NCBI GenBank assembly: GCA_944336475.1
Contig: CALVLD010000006.1
Coordinates: 1 to 64,000, forward strand
Direction: 5' to 3'
DNA from: an uncultured Clostridia bacterium
GTDB taxonomy: Bacteria > Bacillota > Clostridia > Christensenellales > CAG-138
Length of the DNA stretch: 64,000 bases
Below, piece by piece: positions 26,274 through 35,178 of the stretch. Under the pieces are notes generated by a model, which did no database searches, was not told the DNA's origin, and was given only the letters and a program-made list of their open reading frames with translations. The position numbers and the translations under genes were made by a program. Each line of letters opens with the position of its first letter. Position 1 is the stretch's first letter.

Positions 26274-27473
26274 ATGGATTTATTTGACAAGTGTTCGATT
26301 GAGATTCTGGATCGTTCCCGTGAGATGGGCGTATACCCTTACTTCCACAGGCTGGAATCACGGCAGGATGTGGAGGTCATAATGGAGGGCAAGCGCCGCA
26401 TAATGCTGGGCTCAAACAACTATCTGGGGCTGACCACGCATCCCCGTGTCATTAAGGCGGGCGTGGAGGCTCTGGAACGCTACGGAAGCGGATGCTCCGG
26501 CTCCCGTTTTTTGAACGGGACTTTGGAGCTCCACGTTGAGTTTGAGGAGGAGCTTGCGGAGTTTCTGCACAAGGAGGATGTTATGACGTTCTCCACGGGC
26601 TTCCAGAGCAACCTGGGTATAATCAGTGCTATAGTCGGCAGGGGGGATTACATACTCTGCGACAAGGAGAATCACGCAAGCATATATGACGGCTGCAAGC
26701 TGAGCTACGGCAAGATGCTCCGCTACCGCCACAACGATATGCAGGATCTGGAGCAGAAGCTCGCCTCCGTGCCGGATGACGCAGGCAGGCTTATCGTGAC
26801 CGACGGCGTGTTCTCCATGGGCGGCGACATATGCGATCTGCCCACCATAGTTGAGCTTGCGGAGAAGTACGGCGCAAGAGTAATGGTGGATGATGCCCAC
26901 GGCCTCGGCGTGATAGGCGATGGCGGCAGAGGCACTGCCGAATACTTCGGCCTTACCGACAAGGTGGACATAATAATGGGCACGTTCTCCAAATCGCTCG
27001 CCAGCCTCGGCGGATACATGGCAGGCGACAGGCGTGTTGTGGAGTATGTCCGCCACACATCACGCCCGTTCATATTCTGCGCATCGATACCGCCGGCGTC
27101 CTGCGCCACCGCAATGGAGGCGCTGCGCATATTGAAGGAGCAGCCCGAGCTGCCCCAACGCCTCTTAGAGCTTGCCGCACATATGCGAAAGGGGCTTAGA
27201 GAGAGGGGCATTCGCATAAGGGACAGCATCACCCCCATAATCCCCATATATACATACGAAGCTACACGCACGCTCATAAAGGCAAAGGAGCTGTACGACA
27301 GCGGCGTTTATGTCAACCCTGTGCTGCCCCCTGCCACGAATCCTGCGGAGTGCCTGCTCCGTACGAGCTATATGGCGACCCATACCGAGGCGCTGCTTGA
27401 CGAGGCCCTCGAGATATTCGAAAAGGTGTTGGGCAACGATGATTATGTGCCCGACACGGCTGAGGTGGTATGA
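26274..27473 (+). CDS. Serine palmitoyltransferase-like alpha-oxoamine synthase, 399 aa
   Basis: A PLP enzyme that condenses an amino acid with an acyl-CoA (or acyl-ACP), releasing CO2. The sequence is closest, by motif memory, to Bacteroides serine palmitoyltransferase: MGVYPYFHRLESRQDVEVIM near the start, GSGCSGSRFLNGTLELHVEF, and FSKSLASLGGYMAGD. Key residues: H134 (stacks on PLP), D206/D207 and H209 in MVDDAHGLG, and the Schiff-base K240. Glycine C-acetyltransferase and BioF usually have GKALGG/GKA-type lysine motifs instead of FSKS. No biotin or threonine-degradation gene is near. GGAAGGT precedes the ATG; the stop overlaps the reductase start. The substrate (serine plus palmitoyl-CoA) is inferred. 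Confidence 0.85.
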   Translation: MDLFDKCSIEILDRSREMGVYPYFHRLESRQDVEVIMEGKRRIMLGSNNYLGLTTHPRVIKAGVEALERYGSGCSGSRFLNGTLELHVEFEEELAEFLHKEDVMTFSTGFQSNLGIISAIVGRGDYILCDKENHASIYDGCKLSYGKMLRYRHNDMQDLEQKLASVPDDAGRLIVTDGVFSMGGDICDLPTIVELAEKYGARVMVDDAHGLGVIGDGGRGTAEYFGLTDKVDIIMGTFSKSLASLGGYMAGDRRVVEYVRHTSRPFIFCASIPPASCATAMEALRILKEQPELPQRLLELAAHMRKGLRERGIRIRDSITPIIPIYTYEATRTLIKAKELYDSGVYVNPVLPPATNPAECLLRTSYMATHTEALLDEALEIFEKVLGNDDYVPDTAEVV

Positions 27474-28261
27474 CGCCCCGGGTGGTCGTGATAACCGGTG
27501 CGACCGCAGGCATAGGGCTTGCGGCTGCGGAGCTTTTTGCCTCCAAGGGCGATATCGTCTACGGCATAGCAAGGCATGAGCCTGTCGACCCTGCGAAGGG
27601 CGTCCGCTACATGGTGGGCGATGTCTCCGTTGAGGCGAGCGTCGTACACGCCGTGGACGCCATACTTGCCGAGGCAGGCCGCATAGACGTGCTGATAAAC
27701 AACGCAGGCTTTGGCATAGCGGGGGCTGTGGAGTTTACCGGCACTGCGGAGGCCAAGGCTCAGTTCGATGTCAACTTCTTCGGCACATTCAACTGCATAC
27801 GCACGGTGCTGCCCCATATGAGGGAGCGCGGCGGCAGTATAATAAACGTCGGCTCGGTCGCAGGCGTCACACCCATACCCTACCAGGCGTTCTACTCAGC
27901 ATCCAAGGCGGCTATACACTCCCTCACACGGGCGCTTGCCAATGAGGTGAGTGGCTTTGACATAAGGGTCTCGGCACTCATGCCCGGGGATGTCAAGACG
28001 GGCTTCACCGCCTCTCGGCGCAAGGCAATGAAGGGCTCGGATGTCTACGCCAATATGGAGCGTTCAGTCGCCCGAATGGAGCGTGATGAGCAGCACGGCA
28101 TGGAGCCTGCTGTGCTCGCAAGGGCGCTGTACAGAATATCGGTTTGCAGACGCCCAAAGACGCTCTATTCCTGCGGGATTGTCTATAAGGCTATCTGTGT
28201 GCTTGCGAGGCTCCTCCCCATGCGGCTCGTGGATCTGGTGCTGAACAAGATGTATAACTGA
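27470..28261 (+). CDS. Short-chain dehydrogenase/reductase, possible 3-ketosphinganine reductase, 263 aa
   Basis: A classical NAD(P)-dependent SDR. VVVITGATAGIGLAAAELF is the cofactor motif, INNAGFGIAGAVEF the NNAG motif, and the catalytic residues are the Ser in NVGSVAGV, Y142 and K146 in YSASK. The C-terminus has a hydrophobic segment (LVDLVLNKMYN) that could sit at a membrane. It overlaps the SPT-like gene by 4 bp and shares its transcript. In sphingolipid synthesis the step after SPT is reduction of 3-ketosphinganine by an SDR, so this is the natural partner. The pairing is inference; other alpha-oxoamine products are possible. Confidence 0.85.
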   Translation: MTPRVVVITGATAGIGLAAAELFASKGDIVYGIARHEPVDPAKGVRYMVGDVSVEASVVHAVDAILAEAGRIDVLINNAGFGIAGAVEFTGTAEAKAQFDVNFFGTFNCIRTVLPHMRERGGSIINVGSVAGVTPIPYQAFYSASKAAIHSLTRALANEVSGFDIRVSALMPGDVKTGFTASRRKAMKGSDVYANMERSVARMERDEQHGMEPAVLARALYRISVCRRPKTLYSCGIVYKAICVLARLLPMRLVDLVLNKMYN

Positions 28262-28303
28262 AACAGGGGGATCAGCCGCAGGCCAATCCCCTCAGACATC
28301 TAC

Positions 28304-28346
28304 AAAGCCCCGCTTACCGGCTGATAAACGGGGCTTTTCTTTCTTG
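28304..28346 (+). terminator. Intrinsic terminator of the SPT-like/reductase operon
   Basis: AAAGCCCCG and CGGGGCTTT arms (28304-28312 and 28329-28337) followed by TCTTTCTT. Confidence 0.88.
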
Positions 28347-28361
28347 TTTGTTATCTGATTG

Positions 28362-30053
28362 TTATCTGAAGTCAACGAGTATCTCGTTGAAATCGGGGTC
28401 GAGCCAGTACTCGATCGTCCACTTGAGCTCACCTCTCCAGCCAAAGGCATCCGCCAGTGCAATGGCGGCGTTGCGATAGGCCTCGTTCGCACCGGCAAGC
28501 GCCCTTGCGGCATCGTAGAGGGTGTTGCTGCGCTTGTTCATATAGGCTTCAAGCTCCTCCTCAACGACGTCGTAAGCCTCCTGCATCGCCTCGTATGCCT
28601 CTACAAAGTCGGTGTAGAGCTGACGCATCTCAGCATTGTACAAGGGGGTGGGCGCAGGCGTCGGCGTGGGTGTTGGCGTGGGTGTTGGCGGCGGCGTAGG
28701 CGCACTCGGATCCGGCGTGATGGTGGGAGTTGGCGTTGGGGTGGGAGCAGGCGTTGAGGTGGGAGGCAGTGCACTCGGATCCGGCGTGGGCGTAGGAGTA
28801 GGCGTCGGGGTAGGCGTTGGCAGCGGGAAGTCGGCCTCTATGAGTTCGTTTACAAACTCTCCGAGCCCGTCCGTGGTGGATATGTACTGCTCCATAAGCA
28901 TCGTCTGCCAGCGGTAGTTGGCATAATCCTTGGTGTACTCAAGGTATTTGGGCACCTCGACGCCATAGACCTCCCGAATTATATTGACGCGTTTATCCTG
29001 ATTGGTGAGGCAGAACAGCCAGCCGAATATGTTCTGAGTGGGTCCGTCTATGGAATACATGCCTATCTCATCGGGGTCAAGATCCAGAGCAAATACGGCA
29101 AGCGCAAATATCTGCTGAAGGGTCAGGTTCGTATATATTTCATCGGAGATCTCGAGCAGACTGGGGATCATGTGCAGCTTGTTGGCCTCTTTCATCTGAC
29201 GGAATATGGTGACAAGTATCTCCTTCTGTCTGTTTATACGGTTGAGATCGCCCGACTGGGTGATGCCCTTTCGCACACGCAAGCAGTCCAGTATGCCCTG
29301 ACCGTCAAGGTGCTGAAGACCTGCGGAATAGTATCTTCCGGCCATTATGAAGTTTTCGGGCACGTCGTACTCAATGCCGCCAATGGCGTCACCAAGCATC
29401 TTAACGGCAGGCATCGTCACGGCGCAGTAATAGTCGACCGCAATGCCGCCGAGCATCCACTCCGCCGCCTCACAGACCTTGCTGAAGCCGGCATCGTTCA
29501 CTCCGCCGCCGCAGTTAATGGAGGCGTTGAGCTTGTAAATGCCCTTTACGCCGGGGATGCTTGCGTATGTGTCGCGCGGAAGGGAGATGAGATCAACCGT
29601 CTTTTCGTTGAAATCGACGGCAACAACCATCATGACGTCGGAGTGGAAATCCTCCTTGCCGCCGCCGCTCACCCAGTCATCACCCTCACGCTCATAGGAG
29701 TAATCGACGCCGATTATGAGTATATTGACCTTGTCCTTCATGGTGGTGGTGTCCATCTGATGCTCCCAAAGCTCAAACGGGTCGCGCGTCGGGGTCGGCC
29801 GCAGCGTGGTGGTCACATCATCCGATGGCGCAGGGGTCGTCTCATCAGTCGGCACGGAACCCGGTTCCTCCGTAGGCGCAGCCGTATTCATGCCCGATGG
29901 GTTGAATAACGACGACGGATCGTTCATGGCCTTGCTGATAAAAATCCAAAGGCCGACCGCCAGGGCGACGAGCACAGCAAACACGACCGCAAGTATTATA
30001 ATGACTTTCTTTTTACCGCAGCCTTTCTTGACGGAAGTCTTAGTATCTTCCAT
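28362..30053 (-). CDS. LCP (LytR-CpsA-Psr) family glycopolymer transferase with Pro-Thr repeats, 563 aa
   Basis: LCP proteins ligate teichoic acids or other glycopolymers to peptidoglycan outside the membrane. A basic N-terminus, one transmembrane segment (residues 17-40), a Pro/Thr spacer, and the LCP domain from about residue 108 ([35 protein letters not shown] with R160/D161, [24 protein letters not shown]) are in order. After the domain comes a roughly 60-residue Pro-Thr repeat and then a helical C-terminus ([21 protein letters not shown]), unusual for the family. ATG 30053 follows AGGAG; the upstream open codons lack similarity. Confidence 0.93.
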   Translation of the reverse strand: MEDTKTSVKKGCGKKKVIIILAVVFAVLVALAVGLWIFISKAMNDPSSLFNPSGMNTAAPTEEPGSVPTDETTPAPSDDVTTTLRPTPTRDPFELWEHQMDTTTMKDKVNILIIGVDYSYEREGDDWVSGGGKEDFHSDVMMVVAVDFNEKTVDLISLPRDTYASIPGVKGIYKLNASINCGGGVNDAGFSKVCEAAEWMLGGIAVDYYCAVTMPAVKMLGDAIGGIEYDVPENFIMAGRYYSAGLQHLDGQGILDCLRVRKGITQSGDLNRINRQKEILVTIFRQMKEANKLHMIPSLLEISDEIYTNLTLQQIFALAVFALDLDPDEIGMYSIDGPTQNIFGWLFCLTNQDKRVNIIREVYGVEVPKYLEYTKDYANYRWQTMLMEQYISTTDGLGEFVNELIEADFPLPTPTPTPTPTPTPDPSALPPTSTPAPTPTPTPTITPDPSAPTPPPTPTPTPTPTPAPTPLYNAEMRQLYTDFVEAYEAMQEAYDVVEEELEAYMNKRSNTLYDAARALAGANEAYRNAAIALADAFGWRGELKWTIEYWLDPDFNEILVDFR

Positions 30054-30089
30054 TTTCAAAACTCCTGTATTTAATATTCCCCCGCAGAC

Positions 30090-30148
30090 ATTATAGCATA
30101 ATAAAAACGGCTGTAAAGCAGTGTTTAACGGCTGTAAGGCAGTGTTTA
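30090..30148 (-). promoter_or_regulatory. LCP promoter with 21-bp tandem repeat
   Basis: Minus-strand TTTACA (30112-30117) and perfect TATAAT (30090-30095) at 16 bp. A 21-bp unit (TAAACACTGCCTTACAGCCGT on the minus strand) occurs twice back to back, at 30107-30127 and 30128-30148, with one mismatch. The downstream copy contains the -35 box, so the repeat may be a regulator-binding array. Confidence 0.65.
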
Positions 30149-30259
30149 CAAAAAATTTACAATTTGAACAGGGACGCAAGGGTGGGGAGAATTCCGTGCA
30201 ACAGAACATTTTGCGACTATCGTACGGAAAATCCGGAGATTACCATTTCCACTCTTCGT

Positions 30260-30297
30260 TTGCAAATAATGACTGCTTGAGTTATAATGGAGCAGTC
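30260..30297 (+). promoter_or_regulatory. Promoter of the glycosyltransferase fusion with flanking palindrome
   Basis: TTGCAA (30260-30265) and TATAAT (30283-30288) at 17 bp. GACTGCT (30271-30277) and AGCAGTC (30291-30297) are 7-bp inverted arms bracketing the -10 box; either an operator or a 5' hairpin. Confidence 0.65.
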
Positions 30298-30314
30298 AAC
30301 TTATGGAGGTCTCC

Positions 30315-32405
30315 ATGTTTGTAGTTATTCCGGCGTACTGCCCCGATGAAAGGCTCATTGGGGTCGCAGAGGAGCTGCTTGCAGCTCCCAATAACAATTT
30401 AGTCATAGTCGACGACGGCAGCGGTGAGAAGTACCGCAGCATATTTGATGCGCTCGAGGGCCGCTGTACAGTGCTTCGCCATGAGGTGAACTGCGGCAAG
30501 GGCCGCGCCATGAAGACGGCGTTTGAGCATATAGCAAAGATAGGCAAGCGCGATGATGGCCTTGTTACCGTCGATGCCGACGGTCAGCATCTTGTAAAGG
30601 ACGTCAATCGCGTTATAGCCGCTTGGGAGCGGAACAAGGACTCCCTTGTGCTCGGAGGCAGACGCTTCAAGGGCGATGTGCCCATCCGCAACCGCACGGG
30701 CAACGCAATAACAAGGGTGGTGTTTGCACTCGCCGCAGACGAATGGGTGTACGACACCCAGACGGGGCTTAGGGCGTTCTCCGTCGCACTTATCCCCTCC
30801 ATGCTTGAGGTGAAGGGCGACCGCTACGAGTTTGAGATGAACCAGCTCCTCTATGCGGCTGACAATGGCATACCCATAGTCGAAATACCCATCGAAACAG
30901 TCTACATAGGCGGCAATTCGACATCGCACTACCGAGTATTTGCCGATTCATGGCTGATATACCGCCCGATACTCAAGCGCCTGCTGGCGGCGATAGCCTG
31001 CTTTGCGCTTGATATTGCCGTTATGGCGGGCATGACGCTTCTCATAGGCGGGGAGAATGCTGCAGTGAGCCTTCCGGCGTTTGCGGCAGGCAGGCTTATC
31101 GGCGGAGCCTGCTTCTGCATACCCCACCACAGGCGGTATTTTGCAAAGGGCAGCAATCTTGCATTCGTGAGATATCTCATAACGCTTGCTGCGGCGTCGA
31201 CAGCGGACTACTTCCTGCTTACGGCATGGGCAGGGGAGGGGATAGCATCCCTCATACTCACGCAGATAGGCATTGCCGCAATGCTGTTCCCTGCGGGACT
31301 GGTGTTTAACCTCCTGCTCGGCATGCTTTTCAAAAAGATTCGTCCCCATCGCCGCAAGGCGGGGAGGATAGCCCTGACCGTGCTGTTCGATCTGGTGCTG
31401 ATAGGTGGGGGGCTGCTCACATTCGCCTACTTTGACCATGCACGCCCTGCAAGGAGTGGTGCAATAATGGCGTTTGGCACGCCTACGCCCGCTCCCACGC
31501 AGGAGCCCACGCCCACACCCACGCCTACTCCCACGCCAAATCCGTATACGCCTGAGCCGGACACAACGCCGACTCCGACCCCTACGCCCACTCCCACACC
31601 CACCCCGACGGGGCTTCTCGGCGGCAAGTATGCAGACAAGTTCACCGACGGTGAGGTGATCCAAACGGAGAACAGCTATCGCAGCCAAAACGTCTGTATA
31701 GAGATAACCCGTGTGGATACGACCCAGTACGGTGCGCTCTGCTGCTATTATGTTGCGGATATCTACATTCAGGACATATCCTCCTTCGGCACATATGTCA
31801 CCGAGGAGGATGACAACAGGGAGTCCGTGGTGAGCATGGCAGACAACTGCAATGCCATATTTGCCACATCGGGGGACTACTTCCGCTTCAAAAAGGTCGG
31901 TCTTGCCATCCGCAATGGCATGCTGTATCGTGATGTGCTGTCAAACAAGCAGGATGTCTGCGTGATGTACTATGACGGTACGATAGAGACCTACTACTGC
32001 GGAGAGGTGGATCTGGACTACATCTACTCCAAGCTCCCGCTGCATGCGTGGAGCTTCGGCCCCAAGCTGCTCGATGATGGCATGCCCGTCACGGACAACG
32101 ACGATTTCAACGCAAGCGACTATGTGAGGAACTATCATCCTCGCTGTGCGCTCGGCTACTATGAGCCCGGGCATTACTGCCTCGTGGTGGTGGACGGCAG
32201 GCAGGAGGGGTACTCCTACGGTATGACGCTGCTTCAGCTTTCACAGCTTATGTATGATCTCGGCTGTGCGGACGCCTACAATCTTGACGGGGGCATGACG
32301 GCAATGATGGCGTACAACGGTGAGATAATCAGCCGGCCCTGCGGCGGCGGCAGGTCGCAGTGCGACATACTCTATATCTGTGAACCAACCGGAAAGGATG
32401 ATTGA
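30315..32405 (+). CDS. Fusion: family-2 glycosyltransferase, GtrA membrane domain and phosphodiester glycosidase, 696 aa
   Basis: Three modules in one chain. (1) Residues 1-215: GT2 of the DPM1/polyprenyl-phosphate type (VIPAYCP, VDDGS at D33/D34, TVDADGQH at D87/D89, GGRRF). (2) About 216-385: GtrA-like domain with four hydrophobic segments, typical of lipid-linked sugar handling. (3) After a Pro-Thr linker (about 387-434): an exo-facing NAGPA-type phosphodiester glycosidase domain (HPRCALGYYEPGHYCLVVVD, NLDGGMTAMMAYNG, CGGGRSQCDI). Likely the first part makes a lipid-phosphate sugar inside and the last part cleaves a sugar phosphodiester outside. ATG 30315 follows GGAGG; an ATG at 30303 lies inside the leader. 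GT2-GtrA fusions are known; the added glycosidase is unusual to my knowledge. Confidence 0.9.
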   Translation: MFVVIPAYCPDERLIGVAEELLAAPNNNLVIVDDGSGEKYRSIFDALEGRCTVLRHEVNCGKGRAMKTAFEHIAKIGKRDDGLVTVDADGQHLVKDVNRVIAAWERNKDSLVLGGRRFKGDVPIRNRTGNAITRVVFALAADEWVYDTQTGLRAFSVALIPSMLEVKGDRYEFEMNQLLYAADNGIPIVEIPIETVYIGGNSTSHYRVFADSWLIYRPILKRLLAAIACFALDIAVMAGMTLLIGGENAAVSLPAFAAGRLIGGACFCIPHHRRYFAKGSNLAFVRYLITLAAASTADYFLLTAWAGEGIASLILTQIGIAAMLFPAGLVFNLLLGMLFKKIRPHRRKAGRIALTVLFDLVLIGGGLLTFAYFDHARPARSGAIMAFGTPTPAPTQEPTPTPTPTPTPNPYTPEPDTTPTPTPTPTPTPTPTGLLGGKYADKFTDGEVIQTENSYRSQNVCIEITRVDTTQYGALCCYYVADIYIQDISSFGTYVTEEDDNRESVVSMADNCNAIFATSGDYFRFKKVGLAIRNGMLYRDVLSNKQDVCVMYYDGTIETYYCGEVDLDYIYSKLPLHAWSFGPKLLDDGMPVTDNDDFNASDYVRNYHPRCALGYYEPGHYCLVVVDGRQEGYSYGMTLLQLSQLMYDLGCADAYNLDGGMTAMMAYNGEIISRPCGGGRSQCDILYICEPTGKDD

Positions 32406-32407
32406 CT

Positions 32408-32647
32408 ATGAAATGTGATGCTAACAGGCCGGAGGCAAGGTGGTACGCCACGCTGCGCAGGATACTCTCACACTTACAGCTTGCTCTGGGTGTGATAATA
32501 ATAGTTCTCATAATCTGCGACAACATATCCGACATGGAGTTTCTGATAAACCCGGCCACGATATGGATGGTGTTTGCGCTTGCGGTGCTGACGGTGGTAT
32601 CGTCCATAATGGGCATAGTCGCCTACTGGCCGAAGGATAAGGAGTAA
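32408..32647 (+). CDS. Small two-helix membrane protein, 79 aa
   Basis: Not recognised. Two hydrophobic segments (LQLALGVIIIVLIICD and IWMVFALAVLTVVSSIMGIV) flank a short loop, with a basic N-terminus and WPKDKE end. It lies immediately after the glycosyltransferase fusion (stop at 32405) and two bases before the leucine-rich-repeat gene, so it belongs to their operon. A TTG at 32402 is an alternative start. Role unknown. Confidence 0.7.
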   Translation: MKCDANRPEARWYATLRRILSHLQLALGVIIIVLIICDNISDMEFLINPATIWMVFALAVLTVVSSIMGIVAYWPKDKE

Positions 32648-32649
32648 GT

Positions 32650-34347
32650 ATGAAGGATAAGCCCGCCTCCCCGAGGAAGGAGACGCGCATGGGCGTGTGG
32701 ACGGCGCTGACAGTGATCTCCGCTGCGGTAATCATTGTCTGCATCGTGCTGACGGCAGGTATTGTGACAGACTCGACTCGGATGGCGGCAGCCAATACGC
32801 CGGAGCCCACGGCTCGCACTACCCCGTCGCCTGTGCCGCAGACCGTCTCGCCGGAGAATACATCGGGGCCCGCACAGCAGGCCGAGCCGGGGCACACCAT
32901 CGACCCTACGGGGGCTCCCACGCCGGAGCCGACGGTTTCACCCGAAAGCCTCTGCCTTTTTGAGGATGAAAGGGTGGAGGCGGCCATCGCCAAAACGCTC
33001 GGCAAGTCCGTGGGAGAGATAACCTACGGAGATATGCTTACCGTGACGGAGCTCAACCTCAGCGGAATGAAGCTCAGCTCAATAGCGGACATTTCCGTCT
33101 GCTCCAATCTGGAGAACCTGAACATAAGCAACAATAACATCACCGACATATCCCTCGTTGAAGGCTTAAAGGGACTCAAGACGCTCATCGCATCATCCAA
33201 CAAAATAAGCGACATATCCGCATTAAATGGGCTTACCGAGCTGCGCACCCTGTACCTTGCCGGCAACAGGATAAAGGACATTTCCGCACTGGAGGGGCTT
33301 ACGGCGCTTAAGCGTCTGCGTATCAACTACAACCGCATATCCGATCTGAGTCCGCTTGCAAACTGCACAAGGCTCGCAGAGCTCGATGCCTCAAACAACC
33401 GCATATCCGACGTCACCCCCCTGAGGGGGATGACGGAGCTCACCACGCTGCTGCTGTTCGAGGACTTCAGAACCGAACACGACTATATGAGGATAGAGGA
33501 CATAAGCCCTCTCAGGGATATGGTCAAGCTGAAAAAGCTGTCTTTGGGAGGGAACCGTGTGCGGAGCATCGAGGTGGTTGGGAATATGCCGGAGCTGGAT
33601 ACGCTTCGCATATACAGCAATTTCATATCCGACCTTTCCCCGCTCGAGGGGCATACCCGTCTGCGTGTTCTCCATGCGGAGGATAACTATATCAGCTCGA
33701 TAGAGCCGCTGGAGGGCATTGAGACGCTCAAATCACTGCTGCTGTCGCAGAACTTCATATCCGACCTGTCTCCGCTCACGGACATGAAGAATCTTACCTA
33801 TGTCCAGATAAGCATGAATTTTATAACCGACATATCCCCCCTTGCGAACTCTGTGCGCATGCAGAGACTGTACTGCCACGGTAACTTCATATCCGACATA
33901 TCCGTGATTGGCAATTTTACGGGGTTGAGGCTGCTCGACATATCCGATAATTATGTGCGGGACATATCTCCGTTGGCAGGGCTCAAGCGGCTTGAGAAGC
34001 TGCTTATGAGCGGCAACAACATAGCGGATATCTCCCCGATAGCCTCGGCGGAAAGGCTCGTACAGCTCCATTGCTCATCCAACAGCATAAGCGACATATC
34101 CGCACTCAGCGGATTGGACAAGCTCAAAAGCCTTGACCTTTCGTATAACTCAGTGGAGGATTTATCACCGCTTGCCGGCGCAGCAGAGCTTACCCACCTG
34201 TACCTTGCGCACAACCGCATTGCGGACGCCACGCCCATACTTGGACTTGAAAAGCTCAAAACGCTCTCCATATTGGAGGGGAACCCCCTTTCGGAGGAAC
34301 AAAAAGCCGCCCTGCTTGAGGCATTCGGCGGCACGGTCGTAAGCTGA
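32650..34347 (+). CDS. Membrane-anchored leucine-rich-repeat protein (internalin-like), 565 aa
   Basis: A surface protein with an N-terminal transmembrane anchor (GVWTALTVISAAVIIVCIVLTAG), a Pro/Thr-rich spacer (about residues 48-100), an alpha/beta cap region (ERVEAAIAKTLGKSVGEITY), then about seventeen 22-residue leucine-rich repeats of the SDS22/internalin type (L..L.L..N.I.DIS.L..). The repeats form a curved solenoid for protein binding. The C-terminus ends soon after the repeats and carries no sorting signal. AAGGAG precedes the ATG. Downstream gene is convergent. Confidence 0.93.
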   Translation: MKDKPASPRKETRMGVWTALTVISAAVIIVCIVLTAGIVTDSTRMAAANTPEPTARTTPSPVPQTVSPENTSGPAQQAEPGHTIDPTGAPTPEPTVSPESLCLFEDERVEAAIAKTLGKSVGEITYGDMLTVTELNLSGMKLSSIADISVCSNLENLNISNNNITDISLVEGLKGLKTLIASSNKISDISALNGLTELRTLYLAGNRIKDISALEGLTALKRLRINYNRISDLSPLANCTRLAELDASNNRISDVTPLRGMTELTTLLLFEDFRTEHDYMRIEDISPLRDMVKLKKLSLGGNRVRSIEVVGNMPELDTLRIYSNFISDLSPLEGHTRLRVLHAEDNYISSIEPLEGIETLKSLLLSQNFISDLSPLTDMKNLTYVQISMNFITDISPLANSVRMQRLYCHGNFISDISVIGNFTGLRLLDISDNYVRDISPLAGLKRLEKLLMSGNNIADISPIASAERLVQLHCSSNSISDISALSGLDKLKSLDLSYNSVEDLSPLAGAAELTHLYLAHNRIADATPILGLEKLKTLSILEGNPLSEEQKAALLEAFGGTVVS

Positions 34348-34355
34348 CATTCGGT

Positions 34356-35057
34356 TCAAAGCAGCGAACGCATCAGATCGGTAAGCTCGTCGGGCCTGTC
34401 ATAGGGCACGCCGTGCCCGGAACCCTTCACCACCACATGGCTGCCTCTGGGTATGGCGTCCGCTATCATCTGCGAATGCTCCCTGCGTATGCAGTCGTCA
34501 TTTTTGCCTATCACGACCGTCGTCTCACAGATTATCTTTGCAAGCGAAGTCAAGGGAATATCGGGCTCCTCAAGCATCAGGCGCTGAAGCTCCCTTGTGA
34601 GCGGATCGGCGGTGCGCAGATACTCCTTCTCTATACGGCGCCGTGCGGCGGGTTTTATGCCGTCGGGGCTGATGTTTACGCCTATGAGTATCATGCGGCG
34701 CACACGGATAGAGCGCAGAGCCATGAGCAGGCCGACTATCGCACCGTCGGAGTAGCCCACGATATCATAATCCAATATGCCAAGCTCCCCCTCCATGAGC
34801 GCAAGGGCGTCGTTCGCCATCTGCTGATAGGTTAACACAATTGGCGCAGAGGCATCGACGGGCTTGGACTTACCCTGATAGCGGCTGTCCATAAATACAA
34901 ATCCACGGTAGGACAAAAGCGGGGCAACGGCTCGGTCAAATGTGTGCATATCCTCACCATTGCCGTGAAGCATCAGCGCAGGCGTGCGCAGCTTAAAATC
35001 GCACTGTCCTGCGGTCTCATAGTGTATCATCTGGTTTCCGATAACGATCTGCGGCAT
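34356..35057 (-). CDS. Alpha/beta hydrolase, 233 aa
   Basis: A cytoplasmic alpha/beta-fold hydrolase. The nucleophile elbow is VGYSDGAIVGLLMAL (G-Y-S-D-G) and HGNGEDMHTFDRAV marks the oxyanion region; a C-terminal catalytic His is in KGSGHGVPYDRP. An acid residue appears in VIGKNDDCI. ATG 35057 follows GGGAGG; the open codons further upstream show no similarity. Substrate unknown. The 9-bp gap to the LRR gene stop means both convergent transcripts run into each other. Confidence 0.9.
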   Translation of the reverse strand: MPQIVIGNQMIHYETAGQCDFKLRTPALMLHGNGEDMHTFDRAVAPLLSYRGFVFMDSRYQGKSKPVDASAPIVLTYQQMANDALALMEGELGILDYDIVGYSDGAIVGLLMALRSIRVRRMILIGVNISPDGIKPAARRRIEKEYLRTADPLTRELQRLMLEEPDIPLTSLAKIICETTVVIGKNDDCIRREHSQMIADAIPRGSHVVVKGSGHGVPYDRPDELTDLMRSLL

Positions 35058-35108
35058 ATAATACCTCCCGAATGCGCATTCTACCATATATCTTAAAATA
35101 TGTAAAGC

Positions 35109-35138
35109 AAACCCCCCTTGCCGCATGACAAGGGGGTT
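35109..35138 (-). terminator. Terminator of the 5'-nucleotidase gene
   Basis: AACCCCCCTTG and CAAGGGGGTT arms around a short loop; on the minus strand it is followed by TTTGCTTT. Confidence 0.75.
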
Positions 35139-35178
35139 GTTCTTATGCTTATCCGGTCGGTGCCTTACGGCAATTACG

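Noticed and set aside
28636-28917. GVGVGVG-rich frame at the LCP C-terminus
   Set aside because: This is the antisense reading of the Pro-Thr repeat of the LCP protein.
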